Shown here in pieces: positions 1 to 7,043 of a DNA stretch of 9,828 bases. The stretch spans positions 1 to 9,828 of the forward strand of contig JAEYVW010000447.1 in the NCBI GenBank assembly GCA_023429365.1, in the 5' to 3' direction. The position numbers were made by a program, and so were the translations under genes. The notes below the pieces were generated by a model that saw nothing but the letters and a program-made list of their open reading frames with translations, searched no databases and had not been told where the DNA came from. This DNA comes from Bacteroidota bacterium. Its GTDB lineage: Bacteria > Bacteroidota > Bacteroidia > Chitinophagales > Chitinophagaceae. Each line of letters opens with the position of its first letter. Positions within the stretch are counted from its first letter, which is position 1.

Positions 1-497
1 ATCCAGTTATTATCCTGGAGGGGGCGGAGGTGATTTTTTTCGATATATTCTATATCGGGAACGCCGATGCTACTGATCGGCTCGCCCTGTGCCAACTGGG
101 TGACCACCCTGCCCATTATTCCAACGCAATAGGTGGTATTTTTATTTGCCCGCTTATCAAGTGGTATGCCCATTACCATCTCCGGCTTTTCCTCGAGGAT
201 CATCGTCAGCAGGCCGTTATCGGCACAAAGAAAATACTGGTTATGATGAAATGCCAGTAACAGGTTTTCCGGCTTTTTTTCGAAAAGATTTACCAAAACC
301 AGGTGGTAGGTATAATCCGGGAAATTTTTGAATGCGCTGCGGCAGATATAGGCCGCCTGCGGATAGTTGAAAGGCGCGATAGAATGAGAAATGTCTATAA
401 TATTAAACGAAGGGTCGATCTGCAATAGCTGTGCTTTTATCGCAGCGACGAGGTAGTCCTGGTGGCCAATATCGGAAGTAAGCGTGATTAATGGCAT
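1..497 (-). CDS. SAM hydroxide adenosyltransferase (DUF62 / SAM-dependent halogenase superfamily), N-terminal part
   Basis: The minus strand reads open from the ATG at 497-495 to the left edge for 165 codons, with no stop; the C-terminal part is outside the window. The start, MPLITLTSDIGHQDYLVAAI, has the family's N-terminal pattern, with Asp9 and Asp14 in the positions of the SAM-pocket acidic residues (typical members read TDFGxxDxYVGxxK). An IIDISH segment follows at 33-38 and an ADNG motif at 92-95, the family's characteristic (P)DNG turn. Family members hydrolyse S-adenosylmethionine to adenosine and methionine using hydroxide; the related fluorinase and chlorinase use halide. Full proteins are usually about 260-280 residues, so roughly 100 are missing here. 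The gap to the upstream dehydrogenase is 86 bp and is filled by an inverted heptamer repeat; no TAnnTTTG element is visible, so co-transcription is possible. Family assignment is fairly sure; hydrolase rather than halogenase is inferred from how common it is. Confidence 0.85.
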   Translation of the reverse strand, partial: MPLITLTSDIGHQDYLVAAIKAQLLQIDPSFNIIDISHSIAPFNYPQAAYICRSAFKNFPDYTYHLVLVNLFEKKPENLLLAFHHNQYFLCADNGLLTMILEEKPEMVMGIPLDKRANKNTTYCVGIMGRVVTQLAQGEPISSIGVPDIEYIEKNHLRPLQDNNW

Positions 498-505
498 GTT
501 TGAAT

Positions 506-587
506 AGTCAGGAGTCGGGAGTCTGTAGTCAGGAGTCTGCATAATAAGAAACGACTATAGACTCCAGGCTAATGACTACCGACTCAT
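506..587. repeat. Inverted heptanucleotide repeat (core AGTC), five units per arm
   Basis: Positions 506-540 are five back-to-back 7-bp units, each AGTC plus a variable triplet (AGG, GGG, TGT, AGG, TGC). After a 12-bp A-rich spacer, 553-587 holds five units in the opposite register (GACT plus a triplet, the third degenerate as GGCT). The two arms can pair as a long hairpin: 505-530 with 553-578 gives about 23 of 26 pairs around a 22-nt loop. The right arm overlaps the dehydrogenase stop codon (TGA at 586-584), and the left arm ends 8 bp before the SAM enzyme's ATG, so the element fills the whole gene junction. No U-tract follows on either strand, so it does not look like an intrinsic terminator. 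Confidence 0.85.
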
Positions 588-1393
588 TTTACCAGTTCTC
601 CGTTTTTAAAGAAAAATTTATAGGTCAGCCTGTCGGCCAGCCGGGGGAAAAACCTGTTGACAAACACAGTTTGTTTGCCCATAAAGGTCATAACGAGTGT
701 CCTTCGCTTTTTCTCAATAGCTTTCAGTATCCTGCGGGCGCATTCTTCAGCGCTCATCAATTTACTTTCGTCGAACGGCGTGTCGCCATGCGACTCAGCG
801 TCTTTATTAAGTGCAGCATTCCTGATATTACTGGATGTGTAACCGGGACTCACCCACATTACATGTACATCATCGTTGAGGAGTTCGGTTCTCACTGATT
901 CAAGCCAACCCTGTAGTGCGTATTTACTGGCTGAGTAGGCGCTCCGACCAGGCAAGCCTCTATAGCCTGCAATGGAGGTAATGCCGACAATCGTTCCTTT
1001 TCTTTCAACAATAGATGGAAGGGCATACTTGGTGCAATAAACGGCTCCGAAGAAATTTATGTCCATCACTTTTCGCATCACTTCTGTAGACGCATCCTTT
1101 AGCAGTGCTCGCATGGATATTCCGGCATTATTGATGAGGATATCGATCGCGCCAAAAACTTTCAAAGTCGTTTCGATAAAGCGACGGCAATCGTTTTCGC
1201 TACTCACATCTGCTACCATGGTATGAAGAAAAGAAGATGGATAAGTTGACTGGAGGCGGTATAACTTATCGTGGTCGCGCCCACAGGTGGCCACTTTGGC
1301 GCCGGCCTGTAAAAGCTCGTCAACCAATGCTTTGCCAATACCATCGGTACCGCCGGTCACAATAACCACTTTATCCCTGAAATATGATGACAT
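584..1393 (-). CDS. Short-chain dehydrogenase/reductase (classical SDR)
   Basis: This 269-residue protein is the usual length for a classical SDR, a soluble NAD(P)H-dependent Rossmann-fold oxidoreductase. The dinucleotide-binding glycine motif TGGTDGIG is at 13-20, a GRD at 38-40 follows beta-2 (an Arg there favours NADP(H)), D62-V63 contacts the adenine ring, and NNAG is at 88-91. The catalytic tetrad is complete: N113, S140, Y153 and K157 (YSASK). A PG motif at 183-184 precedes the substrate loop, and the tail is rich in Phe, Tyr and Lys. The substrate cannot be told from sequence; the shape resembles the DHRS7 / 11-beta-HSD-like group common in Bacteroidota. ATG at 1393 is the natural start because the glycine motif begins only 12 residues later. 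A TAGGTTTG element lies 17 bp upstream. The stop codon lies inside the heptamer repeat. Confidence 0.92.
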   Translation of the reverse strand: MSSYFRDKVVIVTGGTDGIGKALVDELLQAGAKVATCGRDHDKLYRLQSTYPSSFLHTMVADVSSENDCRRFIETTLKVFGAIDILINNAGISMRALLKDASTEVMRKVMDINFFGAVYCTKYALPSIVERKGTIVGITSIAGYRGLPGRSAYSASKYALQGWLESVRTELLNDDVHVMWVSPGYTSSNIRNAALNKDAESHGDTPFDESKLMSAEECARRILKAIEKKRRTLVMTFMGKQTVFVNRFFPRLADRLTYKFFFKNGELVK

Positions 1394-1410
1394 GTTCCCA
1401 ATTGTTTGAG

Positions 1411-1418
1411 CAAACCTA
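1411..1418 (-). promoter_or_regulatory. Possible -7 element of the dehydrogenase gene
   Basis: On the minus strand this reads TAGGTTTG, an exact match to the Bacteroidota -7 consensus TAnnTTTG, ending 17 bp before the dehydrogenase ATG. No TTTG is found 17-23 bp further upstream, so the -33 half is missing or diverged. An A/T-rich run lies in the spacer. The transcript would have a leader of only about 10-15 nt. Confidence 0.45.
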
Positions 1419-1477
1419 CTTTAATTTTTTTTCATTTGCCACTTGCTAGTAAGGGAACGGCGCAAAAACCGGGGCAT

Positions 1478-1511
1478 AAAAAAAGACCCTGATCAATTTA
1501 TCAGAGTCTTT
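1478..1511 (-). terminator. Intrinsic terminator of tRNA-Lys
   Basis: Read on the minus strand, AAAGACTCTGAT (1511-1500) pairs with ATCAGGGTCTTT (1493-1482) over 12 positions, 11 Watson-Crick and one G-U, with a 6-nt loop. The 3' arm runs into a tract of U (7 T from 1484 to 1478 plus those ending the stem). It begins one base after the tRNA discriminator, so it ends the tRNA transcript and separates it from the dehydrogenase gene. Confidence 0.88.
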
Positions 1512-1512
1512 G

Positions 1513-1585
1513 TGATCCCGCTGGGACTCGAACCCAGGGCCCATACATTAAAAGTGTATTGCTCTACCAACTGAGCTACGGAATC
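1513..1585 (-). tRNA. tRNA-Lys (anticodon TTT)
   Basis: The minus strand folds as a full 73-nt cloverleaf. The acceptor stem GATTCCG / CGGGATC has one G-U pair. The D arm is GCTC / GAGC with the loop AGTTGGTA. The anticodon stem ATACA / TGTAT holds the loop CTTTTAA, with anticodon TTT reading AAA and AAG. There is a 5-nt variable region, and the T arm is CTGGG / CCCAG with loop TTCGAGT. The discriminator is A, as expected for tRNA-Lys. CCA is not encoded and must be added after transcription. It is a single-gene unit with its own promoter and terminator, between purE and the dehydrogenase. Confidence 0.97.
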
Positions 1586-1621
1586 AGCCGTCCATCAGGG
1601 ATAGTCTCCTGATTGGGGGTG

Positions 1622-1653
1622 CAAAAATACAGTCTCACGGCTTATGTGCCAAA
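1622..1653 (-). promoter_or_regulatory. Promoter of tRNA-Lys (Bacteroidota type)
   Basis: The minus strand has TTTG at 1653-1650, a 20-bp spacer, and TATTTTTG at 1629-1622, matching both the -33 (TTTG) and -7 (TAnnTTTG) boxes at the preferred spacing. An A/T-rich block (about 1651-1660) overlaps and precedes the -33 box. Initiation would fall near 1616, giving a leader of about 30 nt that contains a small hairpin (ATCAGG / CCTGAT, 1594-1613) before the mature tRNA end. Confidence 0.65.
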
Positions 1654-1738
1654 ATTTTTTCGCTTTATTCTGTGTAGAATTGTTGATTAATCGAAAGATA
1701 GTAATCCCGGGCTTATCTGATGGAAAATGACGATGTGC

Positions 1739-2305
1739 TCAGTCAAAACCGTTCTCCCATCCGTCGTTTTTTAGCTTAGCAACTTTACCGATGACTTCTT
1801 TGTTAAGCGTGTTTTTATATTCCGATATCTTTTGATAAATACTTCCATCACCTGTACCAATGATCTGTGCTGCCAGGATACCAGCATTCTTGGCAGCATT
1901 CAAAGCCACCGTTGCAACAGGCACACCATTTGGCATTTGCAGAATTGATAAAACGGAATCCCAGCCGTCGATGGAGTTGGATGATTTAATGGGCACTCCA
2001 ATCACCGGCAATGAAGTTATTGAAGCCACCATACCTGGCAGATGTGCAGCGCCGCCTGCACCAGCGATGATCACTTTTAAACCACGGTCTTTAGCTTTCT
2101 GTGCATATTCAACCATACGCAACGGTGTGCGATGCGCCGAAACAACAGTTAGCTCGAATGTAATTCCAAATTGTTTTAGTATTTCGCCAGCCGCCTGCAT
2201 GACAGGCAGATCGCTATCACTTCCCATGATGATGCCGACGAGGGGAGTCTCTTGTTTGCGGTTTGTTGTTTGCAGTTTGCGGTTGGGGGTAATCCGTTTA
2301 GTCAT
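1739..2305 (-). CDS. purE: N5-carboxyaminoimidazole ribonucleotide mutase (PurE, class I)
   Basis: PurE moves the carboxylate of N5-CAIR to carbon 4, giving CAIR, in de novo purine synthesis; class I enzymes are cytoplasmic octamers. From the ATG at 2305 the protein has 188 residues. Counting from there, GSDSD (28-32) forms the phosphate-binding loop, SAHRTP (56-61) holds the conserved catalytic His, and [11 protein letters not shown] (82-92) is the signature glycine loop. The open frame continues up to a TTG at 2350, but the ATG is preferred because the extra 15 residues have no family counterpart. Even so, about 20 residues precede the conserved core, more than the short leader of E. coli PurE, and most of this extension is encoded by a heptamer repeat. 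A promoter of its own lies at 2400-2431. Its partner purK is about 6 kb upstream, beyond the efflux operon. Confidence 0.95.
   Translation of the reverse strand: MTKRITPNRKLQTTNRKQETPLVGIIMGSDSDLPVMQAAGEILKQFGITFELTVVSAHRTPLRMVEYAQKAKDRGLKVIIAGAGGAAHLPGMVASITSLPVIGVPIKSSNSIDGWDSVLSILQMPNGVPVATVALNAAKNAGILAAQIIGTGDGSIYQKISEYKNTLNKEVIGKVAKLKNDGWENGFD
2254..2288. repeat. Heptanucleotide tandem repeat (core GTTT) inside the purE N-terminus
   Basis: On the plus strand there are five contiguous 7-bp units: GTTTGCG, GTTTGTT, GTTTGCA, GTTTGCG and a degenerate GTTGGGG. Antisense to this, it encodes residues around [13 protein letters not shown] of the PurE extension; the related units show up as the recurring NRK. 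An oppositely oriented tract lies at 2412-2432. A 7-bp period shifts the codon phase at every unit, so the repeat is a DNA-level feature, not a selected protein repeat. Confidence 0.85.
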
Positions 2306-2399
2306 TATTTTCTGTCTTTGAATTTCTGTCCTTTTATTGAAGATATTCAACTAGCTGATTAATGATGAAATCTTGTGTAATAGATAGTCTGATGTTTGC

Positions 2400-2431
2400 C
2401 AAAGCTACAACCCCGAACCGCAAACAACAAA
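2400..2431 (-). promoter_or_regulatory. purE: Promoter of purE
   Basis: The minus strand has TTTG at 2431-2428, a spacer of exactly 20 bp, and TAGCTTTG at 2407-2400, matching TAnnTTTG. Spacing is the same as in the tRNA-Lys promoter. The -33 box begins just 1 bp after the channel gene's stop codon and lies within a heptamer unit. Initiation near 2394 would leave about 90 nt before the purE ATG at 2305, so purE can be expressed apart from the efflux operon. Confidence 0.62.
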
Positions 2432-2432
2432 C
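2412..2432. repeat. Heptanucleotide repeat, inverted partner of the purE tract
   Basis: Three units read on the minus strand as GTTTGTT, GTTTGCG and GTTCGGG, parallelling units 2-5 of the tract at 2254-2288 but in opposite orientation. Segment 2411-2425 is complementary to 2275-2289 at 14 of 15 positions across a 121-bp gap. The tract occupies the end of the channel gene's 3' flank and contains the purE -33 box. Confidence 0.75.
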
Positions 2433-3749
2433 CTACTGCAGTACACCTTTCAACCTCAGTAACTCCGTTTCCGCAAGTTTCATGGCATAGCGGGCTGCTA
2501 TAAGTCGGTTATTAGCGGTTTCGAGGCTGTTTTGTGCCTCTCTCAGTTGCACCAATGTGGCCGCGCCCAGTTTATAAGTTTGAAATACGATGTCGACATT
2601 TTCCCTGGCCAGCAAAATATTCTCTTCTTCGAGGGTGAGTGCTTTCTTCTGCAACTCGTAATTCTTATAAGCAGTAATAATATCCAGGTTAAGCACAGAA
2701 CGCTGGTTCTCGAAAATCAACTGCTGGTATTGAATATCCAGTTCGGCCTGCTTGATCTGGCGTTTAACATTAAACCTGTTGAAGATCGGGATGCTAGCTG
2801 AAAAGCCGTAGTTCAATCCGTTTGACTGGTTGAAAAGAGGGGAGAAGGGATTGATCACTTTTTTATTATCTGTCTTGCTGTAATTATAAGCAGAGTTGAA
2901 TGACAATATTGGAAAACGATCTGCTTTTCGTTCTTTGAGCGTTAGCCTGGCGATATCAATATTCTTTTGGGCGATCAGTAAAAGGGGGTTACTTCGCTCC
3001 AGGTCTTCCTGGATCTCACCCAGGCCAATCGTGGTATTGAGGGGAATGGAATCGCTTACTTCAAATGATAAACCCGGGGCGACATTCATAACTTGTATCA
3101 GCTGCTCCTTCAATTGTTCGATCAGGGTAAGCTGCTCCAGTTTTAGCGCCTTTTGTTCGTTGAGATCTACTTTACTCTGTAAAAGATCGGGCTTGGCGCC
3201 GGTACCAATATCCAGTTTATATTGTGAAAGCCTGACCCGCTCTTCATTGAGCGCTATTTGTTCTTCAACAGCTTTCAGTTGTTGTTTTTGACGCACGATA
3301 TTATAATAGGTGCTAATAACGGACGCTACGCTGTTTACAACCTGGTTTTTAATCCCCAGTGATCCAAGCTGGATATACTCAGCGGCTTTATCCCGTGTCG
3401 CAAACATTTTTAACCCGTCAAACAAAGTCCAGTTAAGTTGTGCTGAGGCAGCAGAATTATGTGACTTTATACTTTTTTGTTCGCGTTTGGAACCATCAGC
3501 GAGGGTCTGGCGCTGGTTATTGTCATTCCAGGTGGTGGACGCAAGGCCGTTCAAAGTGGGTAGAAAAGCGGCGTTGCGGTACGAATAGTCCAGCGCCGCT
3601 ACCATTGAATCATTTTTTGATAGCTGAATATCGTAATTGTTTTGTAAAGCCGTTGCTATTGCTTCTTCCAGTGTCAGCATTCTTTGAGCCCAGGATGGTC
3701 CGGATCCAATAATCAACGCCAATGCTAACAGAATAAAACCCTTTTTCAT
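2433..3749 (-). CDS. TolC-family outer-membrane efflux channel (OEP)
   Basis: The product is the outer-membrane exit duct of the pump encoded just upstream. It has 438 residues, typical of the OEP family. An N-terminal signal peptide is clear: MKKGF, a hydrophobic stretch (about 6-15) and a SWA-Q cleavage site near residue 21. The mature protein opens with the family's LTLEEAIATALQNNYDIQLS segment (about 25-44). Two related halves follow, each with long heptad-like helices rich in Gln, Leu and Glu, as expected for the coiled-coil barrel; the first half contains ARG-poor helices around VRLSQYKLDIGTGAKPDLLQ and the second the matching YKLGAATLVQLREAQNSLE. The ATG lies 64 bp after the RND stop, consistent with one mRNA. 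The final codons LQ-TAG abut the purE promoter, and no terminator is seen between them. The substrate cannot be inferred. Confidence 0.93.
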   Translation of the reverse strand: MKKGFILLALALIIGSGPSWAQRMLTLEEAIATALQNNYDIQLSKNDSMVAALDYSYRNAAFLPTLNGLASTTWNDNNQRQTLADGSKREQKSIKSHNSAASAQLNWTLFDGLKMFATRDKAAEYIQLGSLGIKNQVVNSVASVISTYYNIVRQKQQLKAVEEQIALNEERVRLSQYKLDIGTGAKPDLLQSKVDLNEQKALKLEQLTLIEQLKEQLIQVMNVAPGLSFEVSDSIPLNTTIGLGEIQEDLERSNPLLLIAQKNIDIARLTLKERKADRFPILSFNSAYNYSKTDNKKVINPFSPLFNQSNGLNYGFSASIPIFNRFNVKRQIKQAELDIQYQQLIFENQRSVLNLDIITAYKNYELQKKALTLEEENILLARENVDIVFQTYKLGAATLVQLREAQNSLETANNRLIAARYAMKLAETELLRLKGVLQ

Positions 3750-3777
3750 TGAATAATTTTACTACTTTTTATTGTTC

Positions 3778-3790
3778 GCTACCTGGTAGC
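3778..3790. other. Short perfect palindrome between RND and channel genes
   Basis: GCTACC-T-GGTAGC is a 13-bp inverted repeat with 6-bp arms and one central base, in the 64-bp gap between the pump and channel genes. As RNA only a 4-bp stem with a 5-nt loop is possible, so it is not a terminator. It could be a protein-binding half-site pair or chance. No promoter elements accompany it. Confidence 0.3.
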
Positions 3791-3813
3791 ATTCGCATGC
3801 TGCTTTCGGCTTA

Positions 3814-6800
3814 TCAAACCGGCTCCGTTGCTTTTTCCGGTTGCTGAAATTTCACTTCACTTTCCTGTGTGGGATATAACTTTTCCATTTCACTTACCTT
3901 TTTCTTACTTGACATATAAGTATACATCGCCGGAAGTACGAATAAGGTGAGCACCAGTGAAAACAAAATACCACCAACAATTACGACACCGAGGGGGATA
4001 CGACTGGTAGCCGCGGCGCCCAGTGATAAAGCCAGGGGCAAAGCGCCGAGTGACATTGCCAGGCTGGTCATCAGGATGGGACGCAGGCGCTGAACGGCTG
4101 AGAATATAGCGGCTTCCGTTTTTTTCATTCCCTTCATCCGGTTTTGATTGGCAAATTCAACAATCAAAATACCGTTTTTAGTCACCAGTCCAATCAACAT
4201 GATCATACCGATCTGTGAGAATATGTTGAATGTATGTCCTAATATCCACAATGTCAACACGCCTCCGGCAAAGGCAAGTGGCACGGTAATCATAATAATC
4301 AGGGGGTCGACAAAGCTTTCAAACTGTGCGGCAAGAATCAGGAATATCAACCCGAGCGCCAGCAGGAGTGCAAACATTGTATTACTGCTGCTTTCCGCGA
4401 AATCCCTTGATGCGCCGGAAAGTGAAGTGGAAAACGATTCATCCAGCAATTGATCTGCGATCCTTTCCATTTCTTCAATACCATCACCAATCGTTTTGCC
4501 GGGCGCAACGCCTGCTGAAACAGTTGCTGACTTATACCTGTTGAAGTGATAGATAGTCGGAGGTGTATTGGACTCCTCAATTTTCACCAGGTTATCCATA
4601 CTGATAAGCTCGTTGCGATTGTTGCGGACAAATAAAGCCTTCAGGTCGTCGGGATCGTCGCGGTTTGTTCTCGCCACCTGTCCCATCACCTGGTATTGCT
4701 TTCCGTCTTTTGTAAAATAGCCGAGGCGGCGGTTACTATAGGCAAGTTGTAATGTTTCCGATATATCACTAACACTTACGCCAAGTTCACTGGCTTTCAG
4801 GCGATCTATCTGAACACGCAATTCAGGCTTGTTGAATTTCAGGTCCGCATCAACCTGTTGCAATACCGTACTCTTATTGGCTTCTTCCAAAAATTTAGGT
4901 AATATTTCGGTAAGCTTATTAAAATTATTATTCTGCAATACAAAAGAAACCGGCTGACCACCGCGACGGTTTACGGCAATGGTTTGTTCTTCGATTGCGA
5001 ATGCACGTCCCTCGTTATATTTTGGAAGGTTACGATTGACCATGTTCACAATTTCTTTTTGTGAACGCTCTCGTTGATGAGGATCCACGAGTGTAACGCG
5101 TACAAAGCCTGTATTGGCATTACCCGAACCAGAAAACCCCGGTGCTGTCACACTAAGCACCGTTATTTTTTCCGGAATGGAATCCAGCATCAGGTTGGTC
5201 ACTTTTGTCACATAAGCATCCATGGCATCAAAGGATGTGCCCTCGGGTGCTGTGAGCGACAGACGAAACTGGCTTCTGTCTTCCATTGGAGCAAGTTCCG
5301 ATTGTAGCTTTCCACCAATGAAGAAGATAATGAGTCCGCAAACAGCAACGATGATGAAAGCCATCCATCTCACTTTTATGAATTTCGTGAGCAATTTCTG
5401 GTAGCCATTTTCCATCCCCCGGAAAAATGGTTCTGTTTTATTGTAAAACCATGAATGTTTATGGATGTTTTTGCGGGTGAGTTTAACGTTCAGTACCGGG
5501 GTAATTGTAAGTGCTACAAAAGCCGAGATCAAAACGGCACCTGCTACCACAATACCAAATTCACGGAACAGGCTTCCTACAAAGCCCTGCAGGAAGATGA
5601 TCGGCAGAAATACGACTGCAAGGGTGATAGATGTTGCGATAACGGCAAAATAAATTTCTTTAGATCCTTCCCTGGCGGCCTGCCATTTGCCCATACCACG
5701 TTCCATCTTTTTATAGATGTTTTCCGTGACCACGATCCCATCGTCCACCACTAGGCCCGTTGCCAGTACGATCGCCAGCAAAGAAAGCACATTGATGGTA
5801 TAGCCCATCAGGTACATGATAAAGAACGCACCGATCAGGGAAACCGGAATATCGATCAAAGGTCGAAGCGCGATCAGCCAGTCGCGGAAAAACAGGTAAA
5901 TGATCAGGATCACCAATACAATTGCGATGATGAGGGTTTCTTCTACTTCCGCGATTGATTTTTTAATAAACCGTGTCTGGTCAAGCGCGATATTTATTTT
6001 GATATCCTCAGGTACATCTTTTTTGATCTGGTCGAGCCTCCTGTAAAACTCGTCGGATATCTCTACATAATTTGAACCAGGCTGCGGTACGATAGCGAGT
6101 GCGATCATGGGAATACCACTTTCTTTCAAAATGGTCTCTTCATTTTCCGGGCCGAGTACAACATCCCCAATGTCCTTGATCTTTACATCCGCACCGTTCA
6201 CATTACGGATGATCACATTTTCAAAATCCTCTTCTGTATTTAAACGCCCAAATGTGCGTACAGTTAGTTCTGTAGCATTACCCGATAATTTACCGGAAGG
6301 CAACTCTACGTTCTCACGTAGTAATGCGTCCTGCACGTCACCGGCTGTGATACCAAAACCGCTTAACTTGGCCGGATCGATCCAGATACGCATCGCATAC
6401 CGTTTCTCACCCCATATCTGGATACCACTTACACCCGGAATGGTTTGAAGTCTTTCCAACAATACGTTATTGGCATACTCGGTAATCTGCAACTGGTTGC
6501 GGGTATGACTTTGCACTGTCATCGAAAGGATCGCATCAGAACTGGCATCAGCTTTTGATACGACGGGAGGGGCTTCAAGGTCAGGTGGTAAGTTTCTTTG
6601 GGCGCGGGAAACTTTATCTCTCACATCATTGGCAGCTGCTTCCAGATCAACACCCAATTCAAACTCTACATTTATCCGGCTGGTACCATTACTACTGCTC
6701 GAAGTAATATTTTTAATCCCGGCAATACCATTGATGGCTTCCTCAAGCGGCTCGGTAATCTGCGTTTCAATAATATCCGCATTGGCACCGGCATAGGATG

Positions 6801-6945
6801 TGCTTACGCTTATATTCGGTGGATCGATCGCAGGATAGTCGCGGATACCCAGGAACCTGAACCCGATGATCCCAAACACCACGATAATAACATTCATTAC
6901 AATTGCCAGCACTGGCCTTCGTAAGCTAAGCTCGGAGATGTTCAT
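3814..6945 (-). CDS. RND efflux pump, inner-membrane transporter (HAE1 / AcrB type)
   Basis: This is the proton-driven pump of the tripartite system. At 1043 residues it is full length. The N-terminal MNISELSLRRPVLAIVMN leads into transmembrane segment 1 (about 13-33). A large periplasmic loop follows to about 330, then segments 2-6 (about 335-485), segment 7 (526-545), a second periplasmic loop, and segments 8-12 (about 857-1010). The proton-relay residues are present: adjacent Asp401-Asp402 in GLVVDDGIVVTENI (segment 4) and Lys923 in GLVTKNGILIVEF (segment 10), matching AcrB Asp407/Asp408 and Lys940. This fits drug-type HAE1 pumps and not heavy-metal HME pumps, although substrates are unknown. 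The ATG at 6945 lies 98 bp after the adaptor gene. The stop is doubled in frame (TGA TAA). Confidence 0.97.
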   Translation of the reverse strand: MNISELSLRRPVLAIVMNVIIVVFGIIGFRFLGIRDYPAIDPPNISVSTSYAGANADIIETQITEPLEEAINGIAGIKNITSSSSNGTSRINVEFELGVDLEAAANDVRDKVSRAQRNLPPDLEAPPVVSKADASSDAILSMTVQSHTRNQLQITEYANNVLLERLQTIPGVSGIQIWGEKRYAMRIWIDPAKLSGFGITAGDVQDALLRENVELPSGKLSGNATELTVRTFGRLNTEEDFENVIIRNVNGADVKIKDIGDVVLGPENEETILKESGIPMIALAIVPQPGSNYVEISDEFYRRLDQIKKDVPEDIKINIALDQTRFIKKSIAEVEETLIIAIVLVILIIYLFFRDWLIALRPLIDIPVSLIGAFFIMYLMGYTINVLSLLAIVLATGLVVDDGIVVTENIYKKMERGMGKWQAAREGSKEIYFAVIATSITLAVVFLPIIFLQGFVGSLFREFGIVVAGAVLISAFVALTITPVLNVKLTRKNIHKHSWFYNKTEPFFRGMENGYQKLLTKFIKVRWMAFIIVAVCGLIIFFIGGKLQSELAPMEDRSQFRLSLTAPEGTSFDAMDAYVTKVTNLMLDSIPEKITVLSVTAPGFSGSGNANTGFVRVTLVDPHQRERSQKEIVNMVNRNLPKYNEGRAFAIEEQTIAVNRRGGQPVSFVLQNNNFNKLTEILPKFLEEANKSTVLQQVDADLKFNKPELRVQIDRLKASELGVSVSDISETLQLAYSNRRLGYFTKDGKQYQVMGQVARTNRDDPDDLKALFVRNNRNELISMDNLVKIEESNTPPTIYHFNRYKSATVSAGVAPGKTIGDGIEEMERIADQLLDESFSTSLSGASRDFAESSSNTMFALLLALGLIFLILAAQFESFVDPLIIMITVPLAFAGGVLTLWILGHTFNIFSQIGMIMLIGLVTKNGILIVEFANQNRMKGMKKTEAAIFSAVQRLRPILMTSLAMSLGALPLALSLGAAATSRIPLGVVIVGGILFSLVLTLFVLPAMYTYMSSKKKVSEMEKLYPTQESEVKFQQPEKATEPV

Positions 6946-7012
6946 TATAAATCGTTTTTTTGAGGCTTACCGTTTAGTTGCTTTATAGAACACAGGCTCT
7001 CCTGATTCTTTC

Positions 7013-7033
7013 CAAACCACAAACCTTAAACCA
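7013..7033. repeat. Short heptanucleotide repeat between adaptor and pump genes
   Basis: Three contiguous 7-bp units CAAACCA, CAAACCT and TAAACCA, starting 10 bp after the adaptor stop codon in transcription order. The pattern (fixed core, varied edge positions, 7-bp period) resembles the tracts at 506-587 and 2254-2432, but the core differs and no inverted partner is seen nearby. The remaining roughly 65 bp before the pump ATG show no promoter and no terminator. Confidence 0.6.
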
Positions 7034-7043
7034 TAATTAGATC

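Noticed and set aside
30..260. Plus-strand frames over the left edge
   Set aside because: The minus strand here encodes a recognisable DUF62 protein without interruption, so the plus-strand frames are shadows.
505..578. Intrinsic terminator between the dehydrogenase and the SAM enzyme
   Set aside because: The hairpin is long but has a 22-nt loop, internal mismatches and no U-tract on either side.
1664..1680. Possible purE terminator (ATTCT / AGAAT stem near 1667-1680, minus strand)
   Set aside because: The stem is only 5 bp and A/T-rich, with no U-run directly after it; too weak to call.
1860..2321. 153-residue plus-strand frame antisense to purE
   Set aside because: It mirrors a strongly conserved gene on the other strand; its composition is what antisense reading of purE would give.
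2306..2350. Longer PurE start at TTG 2350
   Set aside because: The extra 15 residues are not part of the PurE fold, TTG is a weak start, and an ATG is available at 2305.
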